IMG/VR virus record: IMGVR_UViG_3300035182_000690
Span: 1-43,119 of that record
Direction: 5' to 3' (one strand)
Source of the DNA: a virus
Length of the DNA stretch: 43,119 nucleotides
Part shown: positions 12,949 through 23,211 of the stretch, piece after piece
Position numbering within the stretch: the stretch's first letter is position 1
Layout: every line of letters begins with the position of its first letter
Made by a program: the position numbers and the translations under genes
Notes under the pieces: generated by a model
What the model was told of the DNA's origin: nothing
Seen by the model: only the letters and a program-made list of their open reading frames with translations
Databases searched by the model: none

Positions 12949-14829
12949 ATGATAACTAAAGACATAAATAAAAACGTAAAATATATTAATAGAAATTTTG
13001 AAGATGTTAGAAATGCATTAATTGAATTTCTTAAAGTATATTTTCCAAATGAATTTACATCAATTTCAAATGAATCAGTTGAAATGATAATAGTAGAATT
13101 ATTATCATATATAACCGATTTAACTGGATTTTATCAAAATGTAAAATTTACAGAATCATTATTCTTTTCGGCAACCGATAGGACTAATATTATAAATCAA
13201 GCACAAAGTCTTTTTGGATATAGACCAAAAGTAAGTGCACAATCACATGCACAATTTATGTTATATCAATTAATACCTGCTACAACAGAAATGCCTCAAA
13301 AACCAGATTGGAATTATTCGTTAATATTATCGGATTTACAAATAGGTGCAGATGGTAGCGATACGACATTTATTCCTAATGATGGTATAATTGATTTTTC
13401 AAATACATTAACAGATGGAACTGTAATATCGGAATATTCAAAAGGTAATGATGGAAGTGTATTGTTTTATTTATTAGAAAAACCAATAGCTGGAAAATCG
13501 GGTAGTATTGAAACATATACTTATGATGTAGGTAATGCTCAAAAGTTTTTAACTATAACAATACCTGATGATAATGTTTTAGAAATTATTGATGTTGTAG
13601 GTAGTGATGGTACAGTTTGGTATGAAGTACCATATTTAGCATATAATAAAATAGTGGATGATATTCCTGTAAAAAATGATTTAAGATATGCGCATGCGCA
13701 ACATAATACACCTTATATATTAAACTATAAAAATGTAGATACTAGATTTATATCACGATTAGTTGATAATAAATTAATGATACAATTTGGTAGTGGTGTT
13801 ACACAATTATCAGATATTGATATATTACCTAGCCCAAAATATATTGGTACCGCAACATTTAATAAAAATATAGACCCAAGAAATTTTCTATTAAATAGAA
13901 GTTATGGTTTAAGTCCAAGTAATGTTACATTAACAATTAGATATCTAAAAGGCTACACCGGAAATACAAATTTTGCGGCTGATAGTTTGAATAAGATAAA
14001 GAATGTTAATTTTATAAGTAATGGTGCTAATTTAATTGGTAGTGATTTACAAACATTTAATTATATTAAATCAACATTAACAGTAAACAATATAACAGCC
14101 GCAACTGGTGGAAGAGGACCTGAATCATTATATGAAATTAAGGAAAATGCAATTGCATCATATCCTACACAAAATCGTTGTGTAACTACACCTGATTATG
14201 AAATAAGAATTTTATCATTACATCCTAAATATGGTTCAGTTGCAAAAGTAAAAGTTGTTAATAATTCAAACTTAATAGCAACTACAAATTCACCTGATGA
14301 AACATTGAATAAATTATCAGTTTCTTCATTGAGTGCATTTTGTTTAGGATATGATGAAAATAACAATTTGGTACCATTATCAGATTTAATAAAAGGTAAT
14401 ATAAAAACATACTTAGATGAATATCGTATGGCTACTGATACTATAGAAATAAGAGATGCGTATGTTATTAATATAGGTGTTAATTTTAGTGTATCAATAT
14501 TTGATGATATTATTGATAAAAAGGAAGTTCTATTAAAATGTATTACTGCATTAAAAGATTATTTTGATATTTCAAAATGGACAATTGGTCAACCAATTAT
14601 TATTCATGAAATTTATAATCTATTAGCAGTTATCCCAGGTGTAAGATCTATAGTTGATATTGAGATAGTAAATAAATCAAGTATTGGTGGTTCACCATAT
14701 TCAAATGTCTATTACCCAGATATAATGTCAAAGGCAAATGTAAATGGTGTAATTTATACGGCACTTGACCCATCTATTTTTGAAGTCAAATTACCAGACA
14801 ATGATATTGTTGGTACAATTGTTAATTAA
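12949..14829 (+). CDS. 6: Baseplate wedge protein gp6 (baseplate J family)
   Basis: A 626-residue homologue of T4 gp6. The N-terminal block RNFEDVRNALIEFLKVYFPNEF and MIIVELLSYITDLTGFYQN (about 15-64) plus ESLFFSATDRTNIINQAQSLFGYRPK (about 68-93) is characteristic. A C-terminal block with CVTTPDYEIRILSLHPKYGSVAKVKV (about 412-437) and RMATDTIEIRDAYVINIGVNF (about 491-511) matches the conserved gp6/baseplate-J core that forms the iris-like ring around the hub. T4 gp6 is 660 residues, so the length is typical. A 12-base palindrome TGCGCATGCGCA (13689-13700) lies inside but looks incidental. Confidence 0.9.
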   Translation: MITKDINKNVKYINRNFEDVRNALIEFLKVYFPNEFTSISNESVEMIIVELLSYITDLTGFYQNVKFTESLFFSATDRTNIINQAQSLFGYRPKVSAQSHAQFMLYQLIPATTEMPQKPDWNYSLILSDLQIGADGSDTTFIPNDGIIDFSNTLTDGTVISEYSKGNDGSVLFYLLEKPIAGKSGSIETYTYDVGNAQKFLTITIPDDNVLEIIDVVGSDGTVWYEVPYLAYNKIVDDIPVKNDLRYAHAQHNTPYILNYKNVDTRFISRLVDNKLMIQFGSGVTQLSDIDILPSPKYIGTATFNKNIDPRNFLLNRSYGLSPSNVTLTIRYLKGYTGNTNFAADSLNKIKNVNFISNGANLIGSDLQTFNYIKSTLTVNNITAATGGRGPESLYEIKENAIASYPTQNRCVTTPDYEIRILSLHPKYGSVAKVKVVNNSNLIATTNSPDETLNKLSVSSLSAFCLGYDENNNLVPLSDLIKGNIKTYLDEYRMATDTIEIRDAYVINIGVNFSVSIFDDIIDKKEVLLKCITALKDYFDISKWTIGQPIIIHEIYNLLAVIPGVRSIVDIEIVNKSSIGGSPYSNVYYPDIMSKANVNGVIYTALDPSIFEVKLPDNDIVGTIVN

Positions 14830-14837
14830 GGAACACA

Positions 14838-15971
14838 ATGCAAATTATTTTTTATGTAGATAAAGATACTACTTTATATCATAGTCAATCATATGATAAT
14901 AAAAATACAGGTGAAGATGAAATTTTAGAATTAACTAAAAGAAATATAAATATAGAACCTGTAATATCAAGGTCATTAGTATATTTTGATTTAGATAGAT
15001 TATTTACAGCGTTAGGTAGAATGCCAGATAAGGTTGAATTGTCCCTACCTATTTGTATAGCAGGTGATCGCATTAAAGGTTTAACTTTAGAATGCTTCCC
15101 AGTTAAACATTATTGGAGTGAAGGTTTTGGTAAATTCACAGAAACAAAAATAAATACAAATGATTCAAATTGGTTATATTCCACTGATAATGTTGCTTGG
15201 GATGTTGCTGGAGGAGATGTAGCAAGTGTTAATCCAAAGACTTGTACAATTATCGAAAAGGTTAAAGGTAGATTAAATGAATCTACAATGTTAGAGGATC
15301 CAAAATTTGATATTACCGAATTTGTTCAATCATATTATATAAGTGGTTCATCAGATCTAAAATATGGATTTTTAGTTAAGTTTCAAGATGCCGTAGAATC
15401 AAATGATTCTGATTATGGAACTTTATGTTTTTATTCAAAACAATCAAATACAATATATAGACCAAAATTAAATATCTATTTTGATGATTATGTACGAGCT
15501 TTAGAGATTACCGATGAGGACACTATTCTATCATTAGTTACCGATGATAATTATGTACCATCAAATATTAATACATCTATATATGAGTTATCAGGTAATG
15601 TATTATTAAGTAATATTTTTATTTTTTATAAAAATTTATCTAAAGAATATTCCGCTAATGATGTTGTTGCAATACGACTTAATAGTAGACCAAAATGGCA
15701 AAGAGATTCATATAATTTATTTTTGGCCGATACACCTGTGTTGTATTTACCAACTGAATCTTTTTATGGTATATTTGATGCAGTAACCGATGAACAAATT
15801 ATAGGTTTTTCGGAATATACAAAAATATCATCTGACATTGATGGTAATTATTTTAACATTTGGATGGACTCTTTAGTACCACAAAGAATGTATAAAATAA
15901 AAATAAAATTAACATATGGAAATAATTTACATATATTTGATAATAACAATACATTTATGGTTACTGACTAA
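14838..15971 (+). CDS. Virion structural protein with DNRLRE-like module
   Basis: A 377-residue protein directly after gp6. Its first 215 residues look like a DNRLRE-type beta-sandwich: SRSLVYFDLDRLF at 44-56, a tryptophan block (W93 in YWSEGFGKF, W112, W121, then GGD at 125-127), FDITEFVQSYY at about 157-167, and YGFLVKF...GTLCFYSKQSNTIYRPKLNIYF. The rest is beta-rich without a name. Proteins like this follow gp6 in several environmental T4-like phages as virion components. The role may be baseplate periphery or surface binding. It ends by overlapping the next start by one base. Confidence 0.7.
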   Translation: MQIIFYVDKDTTLYHSQSYDNKNTGEDEILELTKRNINIEPVISRSLVYFDLDRLFTALGRMPDKVELSLPICIAGDRIKGLTLECFPVKHYWSEGFGKFTETKINTNDSNWLYSTDNVAWDVAGGDVASVNPKTCTIIEKVKGRLNESTMLEDPKFDITEFVQSYYISGSSDLKYGFLVKFQDAVESNDSDYGTLCFYSKQSNTIYRPKLNIYFDDYVRALEITDEDTILSLVTDDNYVPSNINTSIYELSGNVLLSNIFIFYKNLSKEYSANDVVAIRLNSRPKWQRDSYNLFLADTPVLYLPTESFYGIFDAVTDEQIIGFSEYTKISSDIDGNYFNIWMDSLVPQRMYKIKIKLTYGNNLHIFDNNNTFMVTD

Positions 15972-17854
15972 TGGGATTTGACCTTGATAAAATTAAAGAT
16001 GGGACATATTTAACTCGCAGTGCAAATTTAGAACCTATTTTCTTAAATGATTCTAAACTTGATGCATCCGATATGTTATATGTGCATGCAGGAAACAACC
16101 CACCTTTTACATTAACACATATAGATGATATAGCGGAAGTTGTTAATACTGAATTACCTAATGATATTGAAGAAGTAAAAAAGGAAGATTATAAAAATTT
16201 ATATTTAACAGGCGCAAATCTTCAAGTTAACTTAGAAGAAATTAAAGATAATATTGTACAATATAAACAATCATTTAATAATGAAATGCATAATGTTGGA
16301 TTTGCATTAAATAAACCTAATACTTTTTATTACTTAAATGCAGCATTGAAATATATTTATAATTCATTACCAACACAAAGCGCAGGTATATTACCGGATC
16401 CAACGGCTTCAGCCGTAATACCAACTTGGGTTATAACACACTATTCAAATGATGAAATAATAAATTTTACAAGATCCAATGAAATTAACATTTCCGATAA
16501 TATTAAACTTATACAAAAAACAGATGCTATAACATATATAAGAGATTTATTAAATAAAATATATTCATTACCTAGACCATTTTGCAATGGTGATGATAAT
16601 ATGTTTAATTATATATTTGATTATACTATTGAGAATAGTAATTATATTTTACGTAATCTTAATAATAACAACAATCTTTCATTATTTCAATATACTGGAA
16701 GTAGTGAAACTGGTTTTAATTTTTTACCTATTTCTAGAAATGCTAGTATTAATTATGATTTACCAACATATTTTTATATAAATGTTGTAGGGCAAATACT
16801 TAATAACTCAAATGTATTGTTAAGTACAAATGCATTAAATCTAAATATAAATTTCAAATCATACAATTTAGATTTATTTACATTAGGATATTATAATATA
16901 GGTAATTATTATACTGATGATATGTTAAAAGCATTCAATTATGGTTATGTAAAATATTATGGTGGAAATTATGTAAATGTTACATATGATGGTATTGATG
17001 ATTTTATTTCATCTTTAGATGATGAAAGTGAAGTTGTTGTTTTAGATTATCTAAATCATTTATTGTCAATTTTTAAAGCAATGTCTAATAGGTTATTTAA
17101 GAATTTAACAAATAAAATATATCTTAACTCTACATTTGAAAGCTATTTCTTTGGTAATGATAATTATATAGATATTGTATGGGCACCCGAAGTAAGATAT
17201 ACTCGTGGTATTTATTGGAGCTCAAGCAAAACTGTACGTCCGCTATTGGCACCGGTGTTAGTATTAAATGATGGTATAATAGAAACTACAAATTATATTA
17301 AAATGAACACTAATATAATGAACACTCATTATAATGGTAGTAATTTAAGTAATTATTTTTATAACATTCCTGGGATTGGAATAGATTCTGCATTATTTAA
17401 TAGGGATACTAAATTTAATGGGTCATTTGAAACTTGTGATGAAGATACAGGTTATGATTGTTTAGCTTTACAGGTAAAACAAGAATCTATGAATAGTGAT
17501 AGATTACATACAATAATAGAATATATAGGTTCTCATGAAGGTACGTTTATAGTACGTGCCACAGGTAATGGTTCATTGGATGAAAATGGTTATAGGTCCA
17601 ATAATGGAACTTGTTATTATAGTAATAAAGGATATGTACCATTTTTTGGAATAAGACCTACTGATGAAATAAAGGATTTTGCTTATTATGATTTATTAGA
17701 AAACTTTCTAAATAAATATAAAATACGTTCAAAGGATGAAGCATTTTCATGGTTATTAGATACTCGTAATGAGTCATCAAATTTTTATAATATTAATTTA
17801 GGTACTACATATTATATGTCAAGTACTTCAGGAATAATAGCAAATAGCAAATGA
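15971..17854 (+). CDS. Tail/baseplate structural protein, paralogue of the FN3 protein N-terminus
   Basis: A 627-residue protein without a named domain. It begins MGFDLDKIKDGTYLTRSANL and has a helical N-terminal third, then asparagine/tyrosine-rich beta sequence. YIRDLLNKIYSLPRPFCNGD at about 190-209 matches LISNILTLPYPFCNGD in the following 1302-residue protein, so the two probably share a homologous N-terminal domain. The C-terminal part has a FGIRPTDEIKDFAYYDLLENFLNKYKI segment. Its location among baseplate genes and beta-rich composition point to a virion protein, perhaps filling the place of T4 gp7/gp8/gp10. It overlaps the next gene by four bases. Confidence 0.7.
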   Translation: MGFDLDKIKDGTYLTRSANLEPIFLNDSKLDASDMLYVHAGNNPPFTLTHIDDIAEVVNTELPNDIEEVKKEDYKNLYLTGANLQVNLEEIKDNIVQYKQSFNNEMHNVGFALNKPNTFYYLNAALKYIYNSLPTQSAGILPDPTASAVIPTWVITHYSNDEIINFTRSNEINISDNIKLIQKTDAITYIRDLLNKIYSLPRPFCNGDDNMFNYIFDYTIENSNYILRNLNNNNNLSLFQYTGSSETGFNFLPISRNASINYDLPTYFYINVVGQILNNSNVLLSTNALNLNINFKSYNLDLFTLGYYNIGNYYTDDMLKAFNYGYVKYYGGNYVNVTYDGIDDFISSLDDESEVVVLDYLNHLLSIFKAMSNRLFKNLTNKIYLNSTFESYFFGNDNYIDIVWAPEVRYTRGIYWSSSKTVRPLLAPVLVLNDGIIETTNYIKMNTNIMNTHYNGSNLSNYFYNIPGIGIDSALFNRDTKFNGSFETCDEDTGYDCLALQVKQESMNSDRLHTIIEYIGSHEGTFIVRATGNGSLDENGYRSNNGTCYYSNKGYVPFFGIRPTDEIKDFAYYDLLENFLNKYKIRSKDEAFSWLLDTRNESSNFYNINLGTTYYMSSTSGIIANSK

Positions 17855-20800
17855 TAACAGAAACAACTGAAATAATAGCTGACAAATTCAGTATAGATGA
17901 TTCTGATTTTAATACGGAATTTGAAGTTGAACATATATTACATGAAAAAGATGTAAAATATATTTATGTAACATCAAGTCAATATTTGAATGATAAATAT
18001 AATTATGATGAAGTGTCAGGTGCCGTTGCTAATTTATTAAATAATCAAAAGGATATTTATTCAGAAAATAAAACAACAAATTTTGAAATATTGCGTGATA
18101 CTAGAAGTGATATAATAGACTTTAATATGTCATTACCAAACAATCCATTGGGATTAGTTGAAACATATAATCTCATTCCATCAAAAACAAATATTAGCCC
18201 ATTTAATTATACTTCATCATTAATTAATACTATGCGGTATGCAGGTACATTATCAAATGAATCAAAACAAATAGCAGAATATATAAATAATAGTTCAAGA
18301 TTTGAAAGTGCATTTAATCTAAATACATCACAATCAATGTCAGATTTTACTGGTAATTTAATTTCAAATATATTAACGTTACCATATCCATTTTGTAATG
18401 GTGATGCTGAAGTTGCTGCAAAATTATTTAGACCATTCTTTATACCATATTCTGATAGTGAATTAAATGATCTAAAGGAAGATGATAGATATTTTTTAAT
18501 AAAATTTATTAATGAAAGATATCTTAAAGATCCATATATGAAATCAATACCAACAAATTTAAAGACAGTATTACATTTCGATACTTATGGTATATTATCA
18601 TCTTCATCTAAGCGTTCTAATCATAGAGATGGTTTTCCTCCAATTAATTATATTACACCAACTACACAATCAAGTAATATTTCATTTGCAAATATGACTA
18701 AAGATAGTATGTGGATTACTTGGACTAGAGGTAATGGTCATGACCATTATATTTTGTTAAATACTATAAATGAATTTACTGACCCTATAAATGGTACGGA
18801 TCCTATAGCAGATTCTCATTATAAAGGTTCAGGACAGCAATTAATATATGATGAATATTTTCCTCAAGATGGTGCTTTTAAAGTAACCGGATTAACTGAA
18901 GGTACAGAATATTATTGTAGAATATATGATAGATTAGGAAGTGGCACTGACACTGGATATAATCTAGATACAATGACACTAAATCCTAATGGAGTTATAT
19001 TAAAAAATACATCACTAATTACAACACCACCAACAAAACAAGCATCAAATTTGAATTTTACAAATTTAACATCTGATAGTGTTACTATAAATTGGTCTCG
19101 TGGTGATGGTGAAAAATGTATGGTTATATTTGGTGTCCAAGAACTATATGACCCACAAGATGGAGCTACTAATTTTAATTTTAGTAATGTATTTAATTAC
19201 GATACCGCAAATGGATTTGATAATGGTCAATTTGTATACATTGGTACTGGAACGACGGTAACGGTAACAAATTTAATGCCAAATAAAATATATCAATGTA
19301 GAGTTTATGAATTTAATGATAATGGAAATCCCTCAAATGGTAAATATTTAAGAACATTAACAAATGATAATAATAAAAATGTTACATTATCACCACCTAT
19401 TATTGTACCTATTAACGTACCAACTATTCAGGCATCCGATATCATCGCAAATGTTTCATCAAATGGTAGAGTACAATTATCATGGACTCGCGGTAATGGT
19501 AATGGTTGTGTTGTAATTCTATCAACATTTTTTAACGGTGGTGTATGGTTAAATGGTAATACTGATGAAGTTGATTCATATCCAATAATAGCAGATTCTT
19601 CAATAAGTAGTAATGTTTCTGAAATAGTATACTCAGGTAATGAAAACACTGTTATATTATCAAAAGTAATTGATGGTATGAATTATTATTGTTTAGTATT
19701 AGAATATAATACAAATGGTACTGAAGTTAAAACATTAAAAACATTAAATAATAATTCATCAAATACTAATCATTTTGTAGGTGTTAATAATACAAATCAA
19801 AGCTTATATCCAAAGACACAATCATATAATATAATGACAGGTTCATCAGGTTCTGATTATGTTGATATTATTTGGGATAGAGGTGATGGTAATAGATGTA
19901 TATTATTAATAAGTGATATAAACAATCCACAATGCCCGTTAGACGGTAATTATATTGTACCTAATTCAATATACACATCAGGTACACAGGTTGTTTATAA
20001 TGATTATCATCGTCTAACAATTGGTGGTGATAATAATAAAGCAAAAGTTACCGTGACAGGTTTAAAAGAAAATGTAAGATATTATGTTAAGGCTGTTGAA
20101 TATTATGGAGCTCCGGATATTGAATGTTTTTATTTAACAAATATTGGATTTTCTAATCCAATTAATTTTACATTAGTGTCTAGTGTAAAGGTACCTGAAA
20201 TTCAAATAAGTAATATTGCATTTAATACAATGAATATTGATAAGATGAATATTACGTGGAATAAAGGTCATGGTGAAAAGCGATTGATAATAATGAGCAA
20301 ATCCAATACTATAAATGATCCTAAAGATGGTGAAGATATTATTGGAAATTCAACATTTGGTAATAATAATCAACAAGTAATTTATAATGGTTTAGGTGAA
20401 ACCGTAAGTGTTAATGGTTTAATAAATGGCACTACTTATTATGTTAAAGGATATGAATTTAATGGTTCAGGAGCAAATACCAAGTATTTATTAGAAAATG
20501 CGATTGATAATCCAAAAAGTACTACATTCATATCAGGTGTAAATCCACCAAATGAACAAGCAAGCGGTTTAACATTTACTGATATAACAGATCATGCAAT
20601 GACGGTACATTGGGAACGTGGTAATGGTGAAAAATGTTTAGTTGTTATTAATAAGAATAATAAATTTGATACTCCTCCACTTAATGGAACGGATCCTGTT
20701 AAATTTAATAATGTTTCATCTAAATATGATAAAAATTTAACACAACAATTTATATATGGTGGAACTGGAACATCCGTTAAAGTAACAGGTTTGGCATCAG

Positions 20801-21759
20801 GTACTGAATATTACTTTAAAGTTTATGAATATAATGGTAATGACCAATTTACAAAATATTTGGTAAATGATAGTAATGATAATCCTAATTCTGAAAAAAC
20901 AACAGGAATATTAATATCAACAGCAAATGGATATGATTATACATTAGAGTATACAGGATTAGTATCTTTAAGTAATCCATTGATTTTTATAGATAATGAT
21001 ACAACACCTATAACACTTGGTGACTATCTAAGATCATGGTATCCTTATAATCAAATATTACAAATGTATGATTCAAATAGTACATATATGCCTATATTTG
21101 GTACAAATGGAAGATACAATTATCACACCACTTCATCGGTGCATGTTGAAGATTATGGACTATTTATAAAGGATTATTATAATACATATTATAGTGAAAT
21201 AATTAAAAATGATACTAATATTTTATTGGACATTTTCAAGTATATTGCATCGCTTTCTATAAAATATAGAACATATGATATTACTGCATTAAAGTCATTT
21301 TATGAAACATCTAATTATTATTTAATACCACATCAAACTGATGATACTTTATTATTAGAATATTCTAAAACTGGTGATGTTTTAATACCTAATCAACCAA
21401 ATACATATACATATATTGGTGAAAATATTTATGTAAATAATGTTACAAATAAAATGATATTATGGCATGGTGATATTTATATAAACAAACAATATGTTGA
21501 AAGTACTAATGCTAATGTATTATATAATGAATATATTGATGGTTACATACAAGTTGATAGAAATCTATTAAATTATAATACATTTATGGACGAGTCAATG
21601 AAAAATGATGTACATGATAAAATCAATACATCATTAAATGTACCATATAAATTATATAATAAATTTCAAGTTTTTGATTTTTGTATAGATAGTAATAATA
21701 CAAAATCAATTACATTTGGAATGAAGTATAATTCAACTATTAAATTTTTGGATAAATAA
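17851..21759 (+). CDS. Large tail protein with six FN3-like repeats
   Basis: A 1302-residue protein, likely on the virion surface. The N-terminal 265 residues resemble the preceding protein, sharing the PFCNGD motif (about 183-188). Six fibronectin type III-like repeats follow at about 267-390, 391-522, 523-651, 652-780, 781-899 and 900-1018. Each starts with a Q-(A/S)-S-x-(I/L)-x-F type strand, has a W-x-(R/K)G-(N/D/H)G turn and ends near a YY-x-(V/C/R)-x-x-Y/E-(F/Y)N-G strand. The repeat style is like FN3 modules in secreted Bacteroidetes proteins. A 280-residue tyrosine-rich C-terminal domain is unassigned. Probably a baseplate-attached adhesin or spacer. Overlaps both neighbours by one to four bases. 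Confidence 0.85.
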   Translation: MITETTEIIADKFSIDDSDFNTEFEVEHILHEKDVKYIYVTSSQYLNDKYNYDEVSGAVANLLNNQKDIYSENKTTNFEILRDTRSDIIDFNMSLPNNPLGLVETYNLIPSKTNISPFNYTSSLINTMRYAGTLSNESKQIAEYINNSSRFESAFNLNTSQSMSDFTGNLISNILTLPYPFCNGDAEVAAKLFRPFFIPYSDSELNDLKEDDRYFLIKFINERYLKDPYMKSIPTNLKTVLHFDTYGILSSSSKRSNHRDGFPPINYITPTTQSSNISFANMTKDSMWITWTRGNGHDHYILLNTINEFTDPINGTDPIADSHYKGSGQQLIYDEYFPQDGAFKVTGLTEGTEYYCRIYDRLGSGTDTGYNLDTMTLNPNGVILKNTSLITTPPTKQASNLNFTNLTSDSVTINWSRGDGEKCMVIFGVQELYDPQDGATNFNFSNVFNYDTANGFDNGQFVYIGTGTTVTVTNLMPNKIYQCRVYEFNDNGNPSNGKYLRTLTNDNNKNVTLSPPIIVPINVPTIQASDIIANVSSNGRVQLSWTRGNGNGCVVILSTFFNGGVWLNGNTDEVDSYPIIADSSISSNVSEIVYSGNENTVILSKVIDGMNYYCLVLEYNTNGTEVKTLKTLNNNSSNTNHFVGVNNTNQSLYPKTQSYNIMTGSSGSDYVDIIWDRGDGNRCILLISDINNPQCPLDGNYIVPNSIYTSGTQVVYNDYHRLTIGGDNNKAKVTVTGLKENVRYYVKAVEYYGAPDIECFYLTNIGFSNPINFTLVSSVKVPEIQISNIAFNTMNIDKMNITWNKGHGEKRLIIMSKSNTINDPKDGEDIIGNSTFGNNNQQVIYNGLGETVSVNGLINGTTYYVKGYEFNGSGANTKYLLENAIDNPKSTTFISGVNPPNEQASGLTFTDITDHAMTVHWERGNGEKCLVVINKNNKFDTPPLNGTDPVKFNNVSSKYDKNLTQQFIYGGTGTSVKVTGLASGTEYYFKVYEYNGNDQFTKYLVNDSNDNPNSEKTTGILISTANGYDYTLEYTGLVSLSNPLIFIDNDTTPITLGDYLRSWYPYNQILQMYDSNSTYMPIFGTNGRYNYHTTSSVHVEDYGLFIKDYYNTYYSEIIKNDTNILLDIFKYIASLSIKYRTYDITALKSFYETSNYYLIPHQTDDTLLLEYSKTGDVLIPNQPNTYTYIGENIYVNNVTNKMILWHGDIYINKQYVESTNANVLYNEYIDGYIQVDRNLLNYNTFMDESMKNDVHDKINTSLNVPYKLYNKFQVFDFCIDSNNTKSITFGMKYNSTIKFLDK
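18649..20905 (+). repeat. Six tandem FN3-coding repeats
   Basis: Repeat starts fall near 18649, 19024, 19420, 19806, 20191 and 20547, with periods of about 355-396 bases. At protein level the anchor Q-x-S...W-x-RG-x-G is seen in every copy (WTRGNG, WSRGDG, WTRGNG, WDRGDG, WNKGHG, WERGNG). The DNA copies have diverged, so this is an old expansion with no sign of recent perfect duplication. Confidence 0.85.
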
Positions 21760-23210
21760 TGGCTAACATGACTGAGACATATTCTATAACAAATAAATTA
21801 CATTATACTATTGTATTTTTAGATGCAGGTATATATGAAGGTTTTATTGATTATACGAGTGCACCTTTCAAAGATTTTATAACATTAACTATTCTAAATG
21901 ATAAATCAGTAGACATTATAGCCGATATTCCATTATTATTTGATAACTTAAATATATTTGATGAAGGTCAATGTAATGTACAATTTCAATTATTTGGTAC
22001 ATATGAATATGAATTACCAGTATATGATAAAGATGGAAATGTTACATATGTGCATACATTATTAAATGCACAAAATTTGAAAGTAAAACAAATTTCAAAT
22101 TCAAAAGTTGAATTGGTTATAAATTCTGATTATGAAATAAATGATATTATAGTAAATGCATTAAAAACAGAATTTAATTCATATGTTTATAATAACGGTA
22201 GTTTTTATCTAATATTAAATGCAAAGAAAACGAATACATCATCCACAACAGTAGGTATAGTTAATAACATATCACTTCTATTAAAATTAGAATCTGAATA
22301 TGACCAACGTGTAAATACTTCATGTGAAATTTATAAAGCATTAAGTGCAGTAACATCATTAGATATAAACTATTATATAAAATATGATCCTCCTGTTATT
22401 ACTGATACTAGATTAGCATTAACACCACAAACAAGTGTCGGTAGTTCGATTATTGATGTCAATAATAATTATAATTATAATCAATTGACATCAGGTTCAA
22501 AATATGATATAGAAACATATTTTAATATAAACGACTCAAAATACGTCCATGATGCCGTTGGTAATATTGACTATTCTAATTTATCAAATTTTTCATTTTT
22601 TGGTTCTGCTGAAAGTAGAATTAAAATATTCATGAATAAAATAATATCATTGGAATATTTATCATCCATACCAACATCATCGGTTAACTATTCTGCATCT
22701 TTGGATGAAATAAGTTCACTAAAATCAAAATTTGATGCATATGAAAGATATTTATATTTTGAAATTGATGAACAAGTTAATAATGAATATACTATACAAC
22801 CATATCCAAAAGATGGTTCAACATTATTACCATTATTATCAACCAATATAATAGTTAAAAATTGGTTAAGCGGATCATTAAATGTTGCTATAAATTATGA
22901 TAATGATAATATGAATAGATTGATTTATGGTATACCAACACAAATTTATGATGACTCTAATAATATATCACTTGTTAAATTAATAGATATGTGTGGCCAT
23001 TATTATGATCATATGTATAATACGGTAAAATATTTTGATTTATATAACTTTGATAATAGATTAAATAGTGGTAATGATCCAAATAATATTAATTTACTTT
23101 TATATAATTTTGGATTTAATCCAACTCCAAAAATAGATTCAAATGATACTACATTATATGATAGTATTAAAGAACAACAAATTGAAACGGTATTAAATAC
23201 CTTAGGATAA
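21759..23210 (+). CDS. Tail structural protein, upstream half of a gp7-like pair
   Basis: A 483-residue protein. The N-terminal 180 residues are beta-rich with no named domain. The C-terminal half has SLKSKFDAYERYLYFEIDEQ (about 323-342), ISLVKLIDMCGHYYDHMYNTVKYFD (about 407-431) and NNINLLLYNFGFNP, a series I recall as the middle part of a very large baseplate wedge (gp7-like) protein in other marine T4-like phages. Here it ends, and the next conserved block opens a separate gene one base later. The start overlaps the FN3 gene stop by one base. Confidence 0.7.
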   Translation: MANMTETYSITNKLHYTIVFLDAGIYEGFIDYTSAPFKDFITLTILNDKSVDIIADIPLLFDNLNIFDEGQCNVQFQLFGTYEYELPVYDKDGNVTYVHTLLNAQNLKVKQISNSKVELVINSDYEINDIIVNALKTEFNSYVYNNGSFYLILNAKKTNTSSTTVGIVNNISLLLKLESEYDQRVNTSCEIYKALSAVTSLDINYYIKYDPPVITDTRLALTPQTSVGSSIIDVNNNYNYNQLTSGSKYDIETYFNINDSKYVHDAVGNIDYSNLSNFSFFGSAESRIKIFMNKIISLEYLSSIPTSSVNYSASLDEISSLKSKFDAYERYLYFEIDEQVNNEYTIQPYPKDGSTLLPLLSTNIIVKNWLSGSLNVAINYDNDNMNRLIYGIPTQIYDDSNNISLVKLIDMCGHYYDHMYNTVKYFDLYNFDNRLNSGNDPNNINLLLYNFGFNPTPKIDSNDTTLYDSIKEQQIETVLNTLG

Positions 23211-23211
23211 T

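Noticed and set aside
13689-13700. 12-base perfect palindrome TGCGCATGCGCA inside gp6
   Set aside because: Lies in a conserved coding region (codons for YAHAQH), stands alone, and has no partner elsewhere; probably chance.
16587-16781. 64-residue plus-strand frame inside the 627-residue structural gene
   Set aside because: Very hydrophobic low-complexity translation in another frame of a continuous gene; no ribosome site.
18649-20905. Regularly spaced repeats as a possible CRISPR array
   Set aside because: Period near 380 bases, DNA copies diverged and coding; these are FN3 protein repeats.
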